Shown in pieces: positions 7,811 to 16,702 of a stretch of DNA of 18,315 nt. The notes below the pieces were generated by a model. That model saw only the letters and a list, made by a program, of their open reading frames with translations. It did no database searches and had not been told where the DNA came from. Numbering within the stretch: the first letter of the stretch is position 1; each line of letters opens with the position of its first letter. This DNA is from Bacteroidota bacterium (GTDB taxonomy: Bacteria; Bacteroidota; Bacteroidia; Bacteroidales; VadinHA17). The DNA lies in NCBI GenBank assembly GCA_021816545.1, contig JAKAXP010000015.1:1-18315 (forward strand). The letters run 5' to 3'. A program made the translations under genes and the position numbers.

Positions 7811-8932
7811 ATGGAAGAACCAATAAAAGCACCGGTACCGGAGCAGGAGGAATATGTTATCAACATGGGCCCCCAGCACCCGTCCACCCACGGTGTGCTC
7901 AGGCTGGTGGTCTCGCTCAAGGGCGAGATAGTCCAGAACGTGCAGCCGCATATCGGTTATATCCACCGCGGTATCGAGAAGATGTGCGAGAGCATAACCT
8001 ATCCCCAGATCATTCACCTCACTGACCGGATGGACTACCTTTCGGCCCACATAAACAACGAGGCAGTCTGCCTTGCTGTGGAAAAGGCCCTGGGTATTGA
8101 AGTCTCAGACCGGGTAAAGGTTATCAGGACAATCCTCAGCGAGCTTACAAGAATCCAGTCGCACCAGCTCTTCTGGGCCACCTTCGGGATGGACCTGGGA
8201 GGCCTGACCTGCTTCTTCTACGGTCTGCGCGACAGGGAGAAGGTGCTTGACATATTCGAGGAGACCTGCGGCGGAAGGATGATTGTCAGCTACAACTGTC
8301 CCGGCGGCCTCATGAATGACATCCATCCGAACTTCCAGAAGAGAACAAAGGAATTCATAAAGTACTTCAGGGATACACTTCCGGAGTATGACAGGCTCCT
8401 TACCGGGAACGTAATCTTTCAGGAACGCCTTAAGAATATAGGCACCGTCACCCGCGAACAGGCAATCGCCTGGGGCCTGACAGGACCTGTGGGACGCGCC
8501 TCCGGACTTTCATGCGACGTCAGGAAGCACAATCCATACAGCGCCTATGACAGGGTCACGTTCAACGAGATAATCTACAACGAGGGCGATTCCTTCCACA
8601 GGTACAAGGTGAGGATGGACGAGATGTGGGAGTCAATGAACATCATAGAGCAGCTTATTGACAACATCCCGTCAGGGGCATATGCAGAGAAGATGAAGCC
8701 GGTGATCAAGCTCCCCGAGGGTGAATACTGGCAGAGTGTTGAGACAGCCAGGGGCGAGCTGGGAGTGTATATCGTCAGTGACGGCAACAAGAATCCGTAC
8801 AGGGTCAAGTTCAGGTCGCCCAATTTCGTGCATCTCGCACCGCTGAATCTTATGTCACAGGGTGCCAAGATAGCTGACTTGGTTGCCATCAACGGTTCGC
8901 TTGACCTCATAATTCCGGATATCGACAGGTAA
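7811..8932 (+). CDS. nuoD: NADH-quinone oxidoreductase subunit D (49 kDa)
   Basis: A 373-residue peripheral subunit forming the quinone-binding cavity with NuoB and NuoH; it descends from the NiFe-hydrogenase large subunit but lacks the metal-ligand cysteines. Conserved parts are NMGPQHPSTHGVLRLV (18-33), IGYIHRGIEKM (48-58), TDRMDYLSAHINN (71-83) and the C-terminal GSLDLIIPDIDR. His27 and Tyr76 match the two residues that hydrogen-bond the quinone headgroup in Thermus Nqo4; their spacing of 49 equals His38/Tyr87 there. The ATG is three bases after the nuoC stop. Confidence 0.96.
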   Translation: MEEPIKAPVPEQEEYVINMGPQHPSTHGVLRLVVSLKGEIVQNVQPHIGYIHRGIEKMCESITYPQIIHLTDRMDYLSAHINNEAVCLAVEKALGIEVSDRVKVIRTILSELTRIQSHQLFWATFGMDLGGLTCFFYGLRDREKVLDIFEETCGGRMIVSYNCPGGLMNDIHPNFQKRTKEFIKYFRDTLPEYDRLLTGNVIFQERLKNIGTVTREQAIAWGLTGPVGRASGLSCDVRKHNPYSAYDRVTFNEIIYNEGDSFHRYKVRMDEMWESMNIIEQLIDNIPSGAYAEKMKPVIKLPEGEYWQSVETARGELGVYIVSDGNKNPYRVKFRSPNFVHLAPLNLMSQGAKIADLVAINGSLDLIIPDIDR

Positions 8933-8951
8933 AACATCAAAGGAAACTGCA

Positions 8952-10040
8952 ATGGAGTTCAGTTTATACGACTTTTCATCATTCACCGCCTGGATTGACA
9001 GCAGCCTGAGGGCGTCAATGTCACCCGGATGGGCTGTAGCGGTTGAGATGATTCTCATCGGGATAGCCATTCTGATATTCTATGCCCTTGTTGGGCTCTT
9101 CCTCGTCTACGCTGAGAGGAAGGTTTGCGCGCTGATGCAGAACCGTCTTGGCCCCAACAGGGTCGGTCCCGGCGGCGTCTTCCAGACTATCGCTGACCTC
9201 GTAAAGCTCCTTTTTGTTGAGCTTGTGCCGATAAAGAATGCTGACAGGGTGCTGTTCAACGTAGCCCCGTTCATCGTAATCATCGCATCATTCATGGCCA
9301 TCGGTGCCATCCCCTTCGCCAAGGGACTGCAGGCAATAGACCTTAACATAGGCGTCTTCTACCTGATGGCCATCTCATCAATGGGAGTCATCGGGGTCCT
9401 TCTGGCAGGCTGGGCAAGCAACAACAAGTACTCGCTCATAGGTGCAATGAGGAGCGGAGCACAGATCGTCAGCTACGAGCTGTCGGTGGGTCTCGCCCTG
9501 GTCACCATGGTAGTGCTTGCCGGAACGATGCAGCTCTCGGAAATCATTGAAGGACAGAGATGGGGATGGTTCATCTTCAAGGGACATATCCCGGCAGTGA
9601 TCGCATTTGTGATCTATATTATTGCTGGAACAGCCGAAACCAACAGGGGTCCGTTTGACCTGGCCGAAGCCGAATCCGAGCTCACGGCAGGATACCATAC
9701 CGAGTACTCCGGGATCAAGTTTGCATTTTTCTTCCTGGCAGAATACATGAATATGTTCATCGTTGCCGCAATAGCAGCCACAGTATTCTTCGGCGGCTGG
9801 ATGCCGTTCCACGTCTACGGCTGGGACGGATTCAACGCGGTGATGGACTTCATTCCTCCGTTTGTCTGGTTTATTGCCAAGACATTCGGCATCGTTTTCC
9901 TCATGATGTGGCTGAAATGGACATTCCCGAGGCTCAGGATTGACCAGCTTCTCACACTTGAATGGAAATACCTTCTTCCAATTAACATATTTAACCTCCT
10001 TCTTATGGCATTCCTGGTACTTACGGGACTGCACTGGTAG
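8952..10040 (+). CDS. nuoH: NADH-quinone oxidoreductase subunit H
   Basis: A 362-residue, roughly eight-helix membrane subunit that connects the peripheral arm to the antiporter-like chain and forms the quinone entry channel. Signatures seen are YAERKVCALMQNRLGPNRVG (53-72) and TAETNRGPFDLAEAESELTA (227-246), together with HTEYSGIKFAFFFLAEY (249-265). These hold the conserved Glu/Asp/Arg residues of the E-channel. A purine-rich AAAGGAA lies about eight bases before the ATG. The nuoD-nuoH gap is only 19 bases. The genes that would lie here in a 14-subunit operon, nuoE, nuoF and nuoG, are absent. Confidence 0.96.
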   Translation: MEFSLYDFSSFTAWIDSSLRASMSPGWAVAVEMILIGIAILIFYALVGLFLVYAERKVCALMQNRLGPNRVGPGGVFQTIADLVKLLFVELVPIKNADRVLFNVAPFIVIIASFMAIGAIPFAKGLQAIDLNIGVFYLMAISSMGVIGVLLAGWASNNKYSLIGAMRSGAQIVSYELSVGLALVTMVVLAGTMQLSEIIEGQRWGWFIFKGHIPAVIAFVIYIIAGTAETNRGPFDLAEAESELTAGYHTEYSGIKFAFFFLAEYMNMFIVAAIAATVFFGGWMPFHVYGWDGFNAVMDFIPPFVWFIAKTFGIVFLMMWLKWTFPRLRIDQLLTLEWKYLLPINIFNLLLMAFLVLTGLHW

Positions 10041-10068
10041 GAAGACTTAATACAGTGAAAGACAGACA

Positions 10069-10548
10069 ATGAACAGTTTCACAGAATATTTCAGGGGTAT
10101 ATTCAACGGGCTCAGGTCGCTGTTCCAGGGACTGGGCGTCACGGGAAAATACTTCTTCAAGCCCGGAACGACTGTCACCCAGCAGTATCCGAACAACCGT
10201 AAGGATCTGAAGATGTTTGACATGTTTAAGGGTGAGGTGATTATGCCTCATAACGAGAAGAATGAACACAAATGCACCGGTTGCGGTATCTGCGAGATCA
10301 ACTGCCCCAACGGGTCCATAGAAATTATATCAGCAACCATAGTCAACGAGGACGGCAAGAAGCAGAGGATCATTGACAAACACATCTACCACCTGGGAAT
10401 GTGCACCTTCTGCGGCCTTTGCGTCAAGACATGCCCGTCACAGGCACTGGCATTCGGCCAGGAATTCGAGCACGCTGTCTTTGACCGCACGAAACTTACC
10501 AAGGTGCTGAATCAGCCCGGTTCCAAAATCATGAAAGGAGTGGAATAA
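10069..10548 (+). CDS. nuoI: NADH-quinone oxidoreductase subunit I (two 4Fe-4S ferredoxin-like)
   Basis: A 159-residue protein carrying clusters N6a and N6b, which relay electrons to NuoB. The first motif is CTGCGICEINCP (Cys69, 72, 75, 79) and the second CTFCGLCVKTCP (Cys112, 115, 118, 122); each set's fourth Cys completes the other cluster. An N-terminal amphipathic segment (FTEYFRGIFNGLRSLFQGLG) would lie along the membrane on NuoH. With NuoG absent, NuoI is the most exposed Fe-S protein and the likely docking point for the unknown electron donor (inference). Its TAA shares one base with the nuoJ ATG. Confidence 0.95.
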   Translation: MNSFTEYFRGIFNGLRSLFQGLGVTGKYFFKPGTTVTQQYPNNRKDLKMFDMFKGEVIMPHNEKNEHKCTGCGICEINCPNGSIEIISATIVNEDGKKQRIIDKHIYHLGMCTFCGLCVKTCPSQALAFGQEFEHAVFDRTKLTKVLNQPGSKIMKGVE

Positions 10549-11078
10549 TGGAAGCAAAACAGATAATGTTCGCAATTTTTGCGATTGTAATTGTGGTCTT
10601 TTCCGTCCTGACGGTGACGAGCCGCAGGATACTGCGCGCTGCCGTATCACTGCTGATGGTGCTCATCGCCACCGCGGGGTTGTACTTCCTCCTGAACTAT
10701 CAGTTCATGGCCGCGGTACAGATAACACTCTATGCCGGCGGTATAGTGGTGCTTATAATCTTCTCCATCCTGCTCACAAGCCAGATCAGCCACAAGTTTG
10801 AGCGGATAGAAACCAAAAAGGCCATATTTTCCGCACTCGCTGCAATAGCCGGTGCAGTTGTGGTTATTACCACAATACTTAACCACTCATTCTCCGCTGA
10901 CACAGTTGCAGCGGCTGAGATTGACATGCATGTCATCGGAAGAAGCCTCCTTGAGACAGGGCCAGACGGTTACGTCCTCCCGTTCGAGGTGATCTCCGTA
11001 CTGCTCGTAGCCGCAATGATAGGGGCTATTGTGATTGCCAAAAAAGGCAGCCCCCACAAAGATGAACCCGCGAAATAA
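10548..11078 (+). CDS. nuoJ: NADH-quinone oxidoreductase subunit J
   Basis: A 176-residue, five-helix membrane subunit. The TM3 motif AAVQITLYAGGIVVLIIF (55-72) contains the conserved Tyr62 and the Gly-Gly that in homologues allows the pi-bulge linked to coupling. The start is set by a TAATG overlap with nuoI, preceded by AAAGGAG seven bases upstream. That is one of the few good Shine-Dalgarno matches in the window and lies within the nuoI coding end. Confidence 0.94.
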   Translation: MEAKQIMFAIFAIVIVVFSVLTVTSRRILRAAVSLLMVLIATAGLYFLLNYQFMAAVQITLYAGGIVVLIIFSILLTSQISHKFERIETKKAIFSALAAIAGAVVVITTILNHSFSADTVAAAEIDMHVIGRSLLETGPDGYVLPFEVISVLLVAAMIGAIVIAKKGSPHKDEPAK

Positions 11079-11093
11079 CACACGATAAAGACT

Positions 11094-11411
11094 ATGAATT
11101 CGGGAATACCACTTGAGTTTTACCTCGTCCTGGCCACGGTAATGTTCTTCACCGGAGTCTACGGCTTTCTCACCAGGAGGAACCTGATAACCATGCTGAT
11201 GTCGGTTGAGCTCATACTCAACTCGGTAAATATAAACTTCATGGCATTCAACAGGTATCTCTTCCCCGGGAAGCTTGAAGGTCACTTCTTCAGCCTCTTC
11301 GTCATTGCCGTCGCCGCTGCGGAAGCAGCTGTTGCAATAGCCATTATCATCAACATTTACAGGAGGTTCACCACCATAAATGTTGAGGATGTAAACCAAA
11401 TGAAATACTGA
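11094..11411 (+). CDS. nuoK: NADH-quinone oxidoreductase subunit K
   Basis: A 105-residue, three-helix membrane subunit, MrpC-like. Glu39 in MLMSVELILNSVNINF and Glu77 in AVAAAEAAVAIAI are the two in-membrane glutamates of the central proton path. The gene sits between nuoJ and nuoL with gaps of 15 and 13 bases. Confidence 0.95.
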   Translation: MNSGIPLEFYLVLATVMFFTGVYGFLTRRNLITMLMSVELILNSVNINFMAFNRYLFPGKLEGHFFSLFVIAVAAAEAAVAIAIIINIYRRFTTINVEDVNQMKY

Positions 11412-11424
11412 TAACAGCATAGAG

Positions 11425-13347
11425 ATGATGACTGATTTCGGATATACAACCTGGATACTTATAATTCCTTTCATCACATTCCTCCTACTGAGCTTCTTCG
11501 GTATGCGGCTGAAAGGACTGCCAGCCGGCATTACAGGCACATCTGCCCTCGGGGTAGTGGCTCTCCTCTCATGGTATACAGCCATAACCTATTTCACGGG
11601 CGGAGGTATTGCTGACGGAGGCTTTCAGAAGATAGTGGCCGCCAACGCTGTATGGCTCAATCTTTCAGACCATCTGCACATTGACATGGGTGTGCTGCTT
11701 GATCCCATCTCTGTTATGATGCTGGTGGTTATAAGCACCGTGTCGCTGATGGTTCATATCTACAGCCTTGGATACATGAAGGGAGAAAAGGGATTTGAAC
11801 GGTATTATGCATTTCTCTCTCTGTTCACATTCTCCATGATGGGACTCGTTGTGGCAACAAATATTTTCCAGATGTACATTTTCTGGGAGCTTGTAGGGGT
11901 TTCATCATACCTTCTGATTGGTTTCTACTATGACAGGCCCAGCGCCGTGGCAGCCTCCAAAAAGGCCTTTATCGTCACCAGGTTCGCAGACATGGGATTC
12001 CTCGTCGGGATACTGATACTGTCATTCACAACAAAAACATTTGATTTTGTGACCCTTACCGACATCAACGGTCCGGCAATAGCCAGCAAGGGAGGAGCAG
12101 TATTCATGGGTATGTCGCTCATGACCTGGTCAATGATATTCATATTCATGGGCGGTGCCGGCAAGTCGGCAATGTTCCCGCTTCATATCTGGCTTCCCGA
12201 TGCAATGGAAGGTCCGACACCCGTTTCGGCCCTCATCCATGCCGCAACAATGGTTGTGGCCGGCGTGTACCTGGTGGCCAGGATGTTCCCTGTGTACTAC
12301 TTCACTGCTCCCGAAGCCCTGCATATAATTGCATGGGTGGGTGCAATCTCATCCCTGTTTGCGGCAATTATTGCGCTGACCCAGACTGACATCAAGAGGG
12401 TTCTCGCCTACTCTACAATATCCCAGATAGGTTACATGATCTTCAGCCTCGGGGTGTCAGGGTACGGCGGCCATGACGGCCTTGGATTCATGGCTTCTAA
12501 CTGGCATCTCTTCAACCATGCAATGTTCAAGGCCCTTCTGTTCCTTGGTGCCGGATCTGTAATACATGCCGTCCACAGCAATGACATGAAGGATATGGGC
12601 GGACTCAGGCGCTACATGCCGGTCACAAACATCACGTTCCTTATAGCATGCCTTACGATTGCCGGCGTGCCGCCGCTCTCCGGCTTCTTCAGCAAGGATG
12701 AGATACTGACTGCCGCTCTACACCACAACAAGCTGCTCTTTGCAATTGAGTATGCCGTGGCAGGACTTACAGCCTTCTACATGTTCAGGCTTTACTTCTC
12801 TGTATTCCACGGACATGACAGGCATTATCACCACACACCGCATGAATCTCCGGCTACCATGACCGTACCGCTGATAATTCTTGCCTTCGGATCAGTCTTT
12901 GCCGGGTTCCTGCCCTTCAGCAGGCTGGTGACCTCAGACGGCGCACCCTTTGAATCGCATATTGAATGGAGCGTGGCAATACCTTCGGTGGCAATAGGCC
13001 TCCTGGGCATCGGCCTTGCCTGGGTAATGTACAGGAAAGAAACTGCCCTGCCTGACCGGGTGGCATCATTCTTCAGCCACGGTTACAGGTGGGCATACAA
13101 CAAGTTCTACATAGATGAAGTCTATATCTTCATCACCAAGAAGATCATCTTCAGGCGTATATCTCAGCCCGTTGCATGGTTTGACAGGCATATCGTCGAC
13201 GGAACCATGAACGGTATAGCATATGTAACACAGTCAGTTTCCTCAATGATAAAGGGACTGCAGTCGGGCCAGCTCCAGAAGTACGGCTACGTATTCATCA
13301 CAGGCGTGATTGCGCTCGCCATTGTCTTTATTTACCTGGTTAAGTAG
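11425..13347 (+). CDS. nuoL: NADH-quinone oxidoreductase subunit L (antiporter-like)
   Basis: A 640-residue distal proton-pumping subunit of the Mrp-antiporter-like family. Key residues seen are Glu155 in IFWELVGVSSYL (TM5), Lys247 in GAGKSAMFPLHIWLPDA (TM7) and the PTPVSALIHAATMV segment of TM8. The C-terminal part has the long lateral helix region (about 540-610, with PVAWFDRHIVDGTMN) and a last transmembrane helix (GYVFITGVIALAIVFIYLV) that pins it to NuoN. It starts with ATGATG, so an initiation at 11428 is equally possible. It is slightly longer than E. coli NuoL. Confidence 0.96.
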   Translation: MMTDFGYTTWILIIPFITFLLLSFFGMRLKGLPAGITGTSALGVVALLSWYTAITYFTGGGIADGGFQKIVAANAVWLNLSDHLHIDMGVLLDPISVMMLVVISTVSLMVHIYSLGYMKGEKGFERYYAFLSLFTFSMMGLVVATNIFQMYIFWELVGVSSYLLIGFYYDRPSAVAASKKAFIVTRFADMGFLVGILILSFTTKTFDFVTLTDINGPAIASKGGAVFMGMSLMTWSMIFIFMGGAGKSAMFPLHIWLPDAMEGPTPVSALIHAATMVVAGVYLVARMFPVYYFTAPEALHIIAWVGAISSLFAAIIALTQTDIKRVLAYSTISQIGYMIFSLGVSGYGGHDGLGFMASNWHLFNHAMFKALLFLGAGSVIHAVHSNDMKDMGGLRRYMPVTNITFLIACLTIAGVPPLSGFFSKDEILTAALHHNKLLFAIEYAVAGLTAFYMFRLYFSVFHGHDRHYHHTPHESPATMTVPLIILAFGSVFAGFLPFSRLVTSDGAPFESHIEWSVAIPSVAIGLLGIGLAWVMYRKETALPDRVASFFSHGYRWAYNKFYIDEVYIFITKKIIFRRISQPVAWFDRHIVDGTMNGIAYVTQSVSSMIKGLQSGQLQKYGYVFITGVIALAIVFIYLVK

Positions 13348-13376
13348 TAACAACAAGCAGAAACACAACAGATATC

Positions 13377-14867
13377 ATGAATATTCTAACCTGGCTGGTA
13401 ATAATTCCGCTGCTGACAATCACCGGCATCCTGCTTGTAAAGGATGCACGTCAGACGAAGATTGTTTCGGCAATAGGCATGGGCATACAGCTTATTGTAG
13501 CATTCGTCATCGTGTTCATGTACGTAAACCTGCGCAAGAGCGGGAACACCGATGAGATGGTACTGATGAGCAGTTTCGAATGGTTCAAGAGCCTTAACAT
13601 CTACTATACGGTGGGTGTGGACGGTATTTCCGTCGCAATGATCGCCCTTACATCACTGGTTGTATTTGCAGGGGTATTTGCATCATGGGAGATGGAAGAC
13701 CTCAAAAAAGAGTTCTTCATCTCGCTCATCCTCCTTTCGACAGGTGTGTTCGGCTTCTTCATCTCGCTTGACCTCTTCACGATGTTCCTCTTCTATGAGG
13801 TAGCAGTGATCCCGATGTACATCCTTATCGGGATATGGGGCAGCGGCCCGAAAGAGTACTCTGCAATGAAGCTGACCCTGATGCTGATGGGCGGATCTGC
13901 CCTTCTCATGGTTGGTCTGTTTGGCATCTATTTCAACTCTGCTCCCGACGGCGGCGAGCTCACATTCAACATACTAGAGATATCCAAGGTTACGATTCCG
14001 ATAGAGGCGCAGCGGTGGTTCTTCCCATTCACCTTCGTCGGGTTCGGTGTGCTCGGAGCTCTTTTCCCGCTGCATACATGGTCTCCTGACGGTCACTCCT
14101 CCGCTCCCACGGCGGTGTCAATGCTTCACGCGGGCGTGCTTATGAAGCTCGGAGGCTACGGTGCATTCAGGGTTGCAATGTTCCTGATGCCCGAGGCAGC
14201 CGCCGAGATGGCATGGATATTCATCATCCTTACCACAATCAGTGTTGTTTACGGCGCCTTCGGTGCGATAGTGCAGAAGGACCTCAAATACATAAACGCC
14301 TACTCCTCGGTGAGCCACTGCGGGATGGTACTCTTTGCGGTTCTGATGATGAACAAGACAGCGATGACCGGAGCTGTGATACAGATGATCTCACACGGGC
14401 TGATGACGGCACTCTTCTTTGCCCTCATCGGTATGATATACGGCAGAACACATACCAGGATGATCAACGAGATGGGCGGCCTGATGAAGGTGATCCCCTT
14501 CCTTGGCGTGGCCTACGTGATTGCCGGTCTTGCCTCACTGGGTCTTCCCGGGCTCAGCGGATTCGTTGCCGAAATGAATATCTTCTTCGGCGCATTTGAA
14601 CACCCCGAAACATTCTACAGGGTGGCCACAATCATTGCAGTATCATCAATTGTAATCACAGCGGTCTACATTCTCAGGGTGGTTGCCATACTGCTTCTGG
14701 GACCTATCAGGGACAACCACTTCGTGGGCCTAGGTGATGCAAAATGGTATGAAAAACTGTCACTTGTGACGCTTATAACCGGTATCGTATACATCGGGAT
14801 GGCCCCGCTTGGTCTCTCCAGCCTGATTCGTGAGAGCCTGATACCCATCATAGACAAATTATTGTAA
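13377..14867 (+). CDS. nuoM: NADH-quinone oxidoreductase subunit M (antiporter-like), TM7 lysine absent
   Basis: A 496-residue, roughly 14-helix proton-pumping subunit. Present are Glu141 in FLFYEVAVIPMY (TM5), Lys257 in AGVLMKLGGYG (TM8) and Glu399 in GLSGFVAEMNIFFG (TM12). The TM7 segment reads GFGVLGALFPLHTW (222-235). Aligned on the PLH(T/I)W anchor with NuoL (GGAGKSAMFPLHIW) and NuoN (GMGFKMSLVPFHLW), the usual mid-membrane lysine is Leu226 (codon 14052-14054). The following PDGHSSAPTAVSMLHAG also differs from the common PDAH-EAPT form. The reading frame is intact. This could be a subgroup trait or a changed proton route. Confidence 0.95.
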   Translation: MNILTWLVIIPLLTITGILLVKDARQTKIVSAIGMGIQLIVAFVIVFMYVNLRKSGNTDEMVLMSSFEWFKSLNIYYTVGVDGISVAMIALTSLVVFAGVFASWEMEDLKKEFFISLILLSTGVFGFFISLDLFTMFLFYEVAVIPMYILIGIWGSGPKEYSAMKLTLMLMGGSALLMVGLFGIYFNSAPDGGELTFNILEISKVTIPIEAQRWFFPFTFVGFGVLGALFPLHTWSPDGHSSAPTAVSMLHAGVLMKLGGYGAFRVAMFLMPEAAAEMAWIFIILTTISVVYGAFGAIVQKDLKYINAYSSVSHCGMVLFAVLMMNKTAMTGAVIQMISHGLMTALFFALIGMIYGRTHTRMINEMGGLMKVIPFLGVAYVIAGLASLGLPGLSGFVAEMNIFFGAFEHPETFYRVATIIAVSSIVITAVYILRVVAILLLGPIRDNHFVGLGDAKWYEKLSLVTLITGIVYIGMAPLGLSSLIRESLIPIIDKLL

Positions 14868-14904
14868 AACAAACACATACAGGAATATCCTTAAACCTGC
14901 AAAA

Positions 14905-16326
14905 ATGAATCTCGAAAGCTTTATCATAATGCGCCACGAGCTGGTTCTGACCCTGGCCTTCATCTTTATCCTGGTGGCTGAGGTTTTTACCGGTGAGCGG
15001 AACAAGGAAAAGATCAAAGGGATTGCCGTGGTATTGTTCGCCATAGTGACAGCCGTCGGATTCCTTCCGGCAGCAACTGGTTCACTCTTCGGCGGCATGT
15101 ACCAGGCCAGCGGCACAACAACCCTGATGAAGAACATCCTGAACATCGGCACCCTGATAGTCCTGATCCAGTCATACACATGGCTTGGCAGACCCGAGAA
15201 CAGGGACCGGATACATGAGTATTTCCTGCTGCTGCTATCCACGCTGATAGGGATGAATTTCATGATTTCATCAGGACATTTCCTGATGTTCTACCTCGGT
15301 ATCGAGCTTGCAACCATACCTCTGGCAGCCCTGGCGGCCTATGACAGGTACCAGAACAGGTCTGCCGAAGCCGGGATAAAACTGATCCTCTCCTCCACCC
15401 TCTCTTCAGGCATCCTTCTTTTTGGATTATCAATGATTTACGGTGTCACAGGTTCCCTCTACTACCCCGAGGTGGCAGCGAAACTAAGTTCAGTTCCTCT
15501 TGTAGTCCTTGGCTTCATTTTCTTCTTTGCAGGGATGGGATTCAAGATGTCACTTGTTCCGTTCCACCTGTGGACGGCAGACGTATATGAGGGTGCTCCC
15601 GTCAATGTTACATCATATCTTTCAGTTGTCAGCAAGGGCGCTGCTGCGTTCATCTTCATCATAATCCTTTTCAATGTGTTCCCGGTAATCTCGGTGACAT
15701 GGGAGAAGGTGATCTGGGTTATAGCCATTATGACTATAACCATCGGTAACCTGTTCGCCCTCAGGCAGAAAAACATGAAGAGATTCCTCGCTTTTTCATC
15801 CATAGCCCAGGCTGGCTTCTTCCTTCTCGGGTTCATCGGGGGAAACCAGCTGGGGATGACCACGGTTATTTACTATGCACTTATTTATATTTTCTCCAAC
15901 CTGGCAGCCTTCGGTGTGGTGTCAGTCATTGCCGAGAAGACCGGTAAGGAGAGCATGGATGACTATGACGGCCTTTACCGTACCAACCCGGGCCTGAGCA
16001 TCACCATGATGCTTGCAATGTTTTCACTGGCAGGCATACCGCCTGTGGCAGGGTTCTTCGGAAAGTTCTTCCTGTTTGTGGCTGCAGCTGAGAAAGGATT
16101 TTATGTGCTTGTGACAATCGCAGTGCTGAATACAATAATAGCCCTCTATTATTACCTGCTTGTTGTCAAGGCTATGTTCATCAACAGGAGCGATGCCCCG
16201 ATAGCATCATTCAAGAGCGATTTCATGCAGAAGCTGGGGCTTGCAATATGTATCGCAGGTATCGTCGTGACCGGGTTTGCAAGCGGTCTCTTCGAAATGA
16301 TAAGAAACTTAAGCTACGGAATCTGA
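14905..16326 (+). CDS. nuoN: NADH-quinone oxidoreductase subunit N (antiporter-like)
   Basis: A 473-residue, roughly 14-helix proton-pumping subunit nearest the connecting subunits. Glu134 in YLGIELATIPL (TM5) and Lys214 in GMGFKMSLVPFHLWTADVYE (TM7) are the expected half-channel residues. FAGMGFK, KNMKRFLAFSSIAQAGF and the FSLAGIPPVAGFFGKFFLF segment of TM12 are typical of NuoN. The 37-base gap after nuoM is one of the two largest between adjacent nuo genes. The last nuo gene, it is followed 13 bases later by an uncharacterised gene on the same strand. Confidence 0.96.
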   Translation: MNLESFIIMRHELVLTLAFIFILVAEVFTGERNKEKIKGIAVVLFAIVTAVGFLPAATGSLFGGMYQASGTTTLMKNILNIGTLIVLIQSYTWLGRPENRDRIHEYFLLLLSTLIGMNFMISSGHFLMFYLGIELATIPLAALAAYDRYQNRSAEAGIKLILSSTLSSGILLFGLSMIYGVTGSLYYPEVAAKLSSVPLVVLGFIFFFAGMGFKMSLVPFHLWTADVYEGAPVNVTSYLSVVSKGAAAFIFIIILFNVFPVISVTWEKVIWVIAIMTITIGNLFALRQKNMKRFLAFSSIAQAGFFLLGFIGGNQLGMTTVIYYALIYIFSNLAAFGVVSVIAEKTGKESMDDYDGLYRTNPGLSITMMLAMFSLAGIPPVAGFFGKFFLFVAAAEKGFYVLVTIAVLNTIIALYYYLLVVKAMFINRSDAPIASFKSDFMQKLGLAICIAGIVVTGFASGLFEMIRNLSYGI

Positions 16327-16339
16327 TAAAGGCGCAATC

Positions 16340-16696
16340 ATGGCATCACTAACTACGGCAAAGCACTTAATCGGCGAGATTGACGGCACCAGGTGCACAA
16401 TTATTGAGAGCAATGTCACGAAAGCCCGGATGGAATTCCTGAGGGAGCTTCTTACATTCAACAAGCTTGAGGTTAAGGTCAGGGAAGAGGCAAAGGCGGA
16501 CGGGTCATCGGAGTCTCTCTACACCGTAGGGGTGACTGATATAATCTTCAATCCTGTCTATGCAATCTATGAACGTACCCTGCTAAGGCCTGACGGCACC
16601 ATTGTCACACCGGCATGGTACAGGCAACTCGGCGGTGATACCGAAGTGCCATACTACAACTATGGCAAGACTGAGGTAGCAGACCAGTACGAATAG
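16340..16696 (+). CDS. Uncharacterised 118-residue protein at the end of the nuo operon
   Basis: I do not recognise a named family. It begins 13 bases after the nuoN stop and is followed by a convergent gene, so it is most likely co-transcribed with nuo. There is no signal peptide or transmembrane segment, so it should be cytoplasmic. Visible features are IGEIDGTRCTIIESNVTKAR (11-30), a predicted helix MEFLRELLTFNK (31-42), a strand-like LEVKVREEAK, then LYTVGVTDIIFNPVYAIYER (60-79) and an aromatic tail (TPAWYRQL, VPYYNYGK). It has a single Cys (19), so it is not an Fe-S protein by itself. Both the length and composition suggest a compact alpha/beta domain. A role as accessory or assembly factor for the membrane-bound complex is inferred only from position. 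Confidence 0.8.
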   Translation: MASLTTAKHLIGEIDGTRCTIIESNVTKARMEFLRELLTFNKLEVKVREEAKADGSSESLYTVGVTDIIFNPVYAIYERTLLRPDGTIVTPAWYRQLGGDTEVPYYNYGKTEVADQYE

Positions 16697-16702
16697 ATTC
16701 TT

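Noticed and set aside
9378..10034. A 218-codon open frame antisense to nuoH
   Set aside because: It lies wholly inside a clear nuoH gene, and its Cys/His/Glu-rich composition is what reverse-complemented membrane-protein codons give. No start context or domain supports it.
10887..11585. A 232-codon open frame antisense to nuoJ, nuoK and nuoL
   Set aside because: It crosses three well-supported genes in the opposite strand and resembles no protein family.
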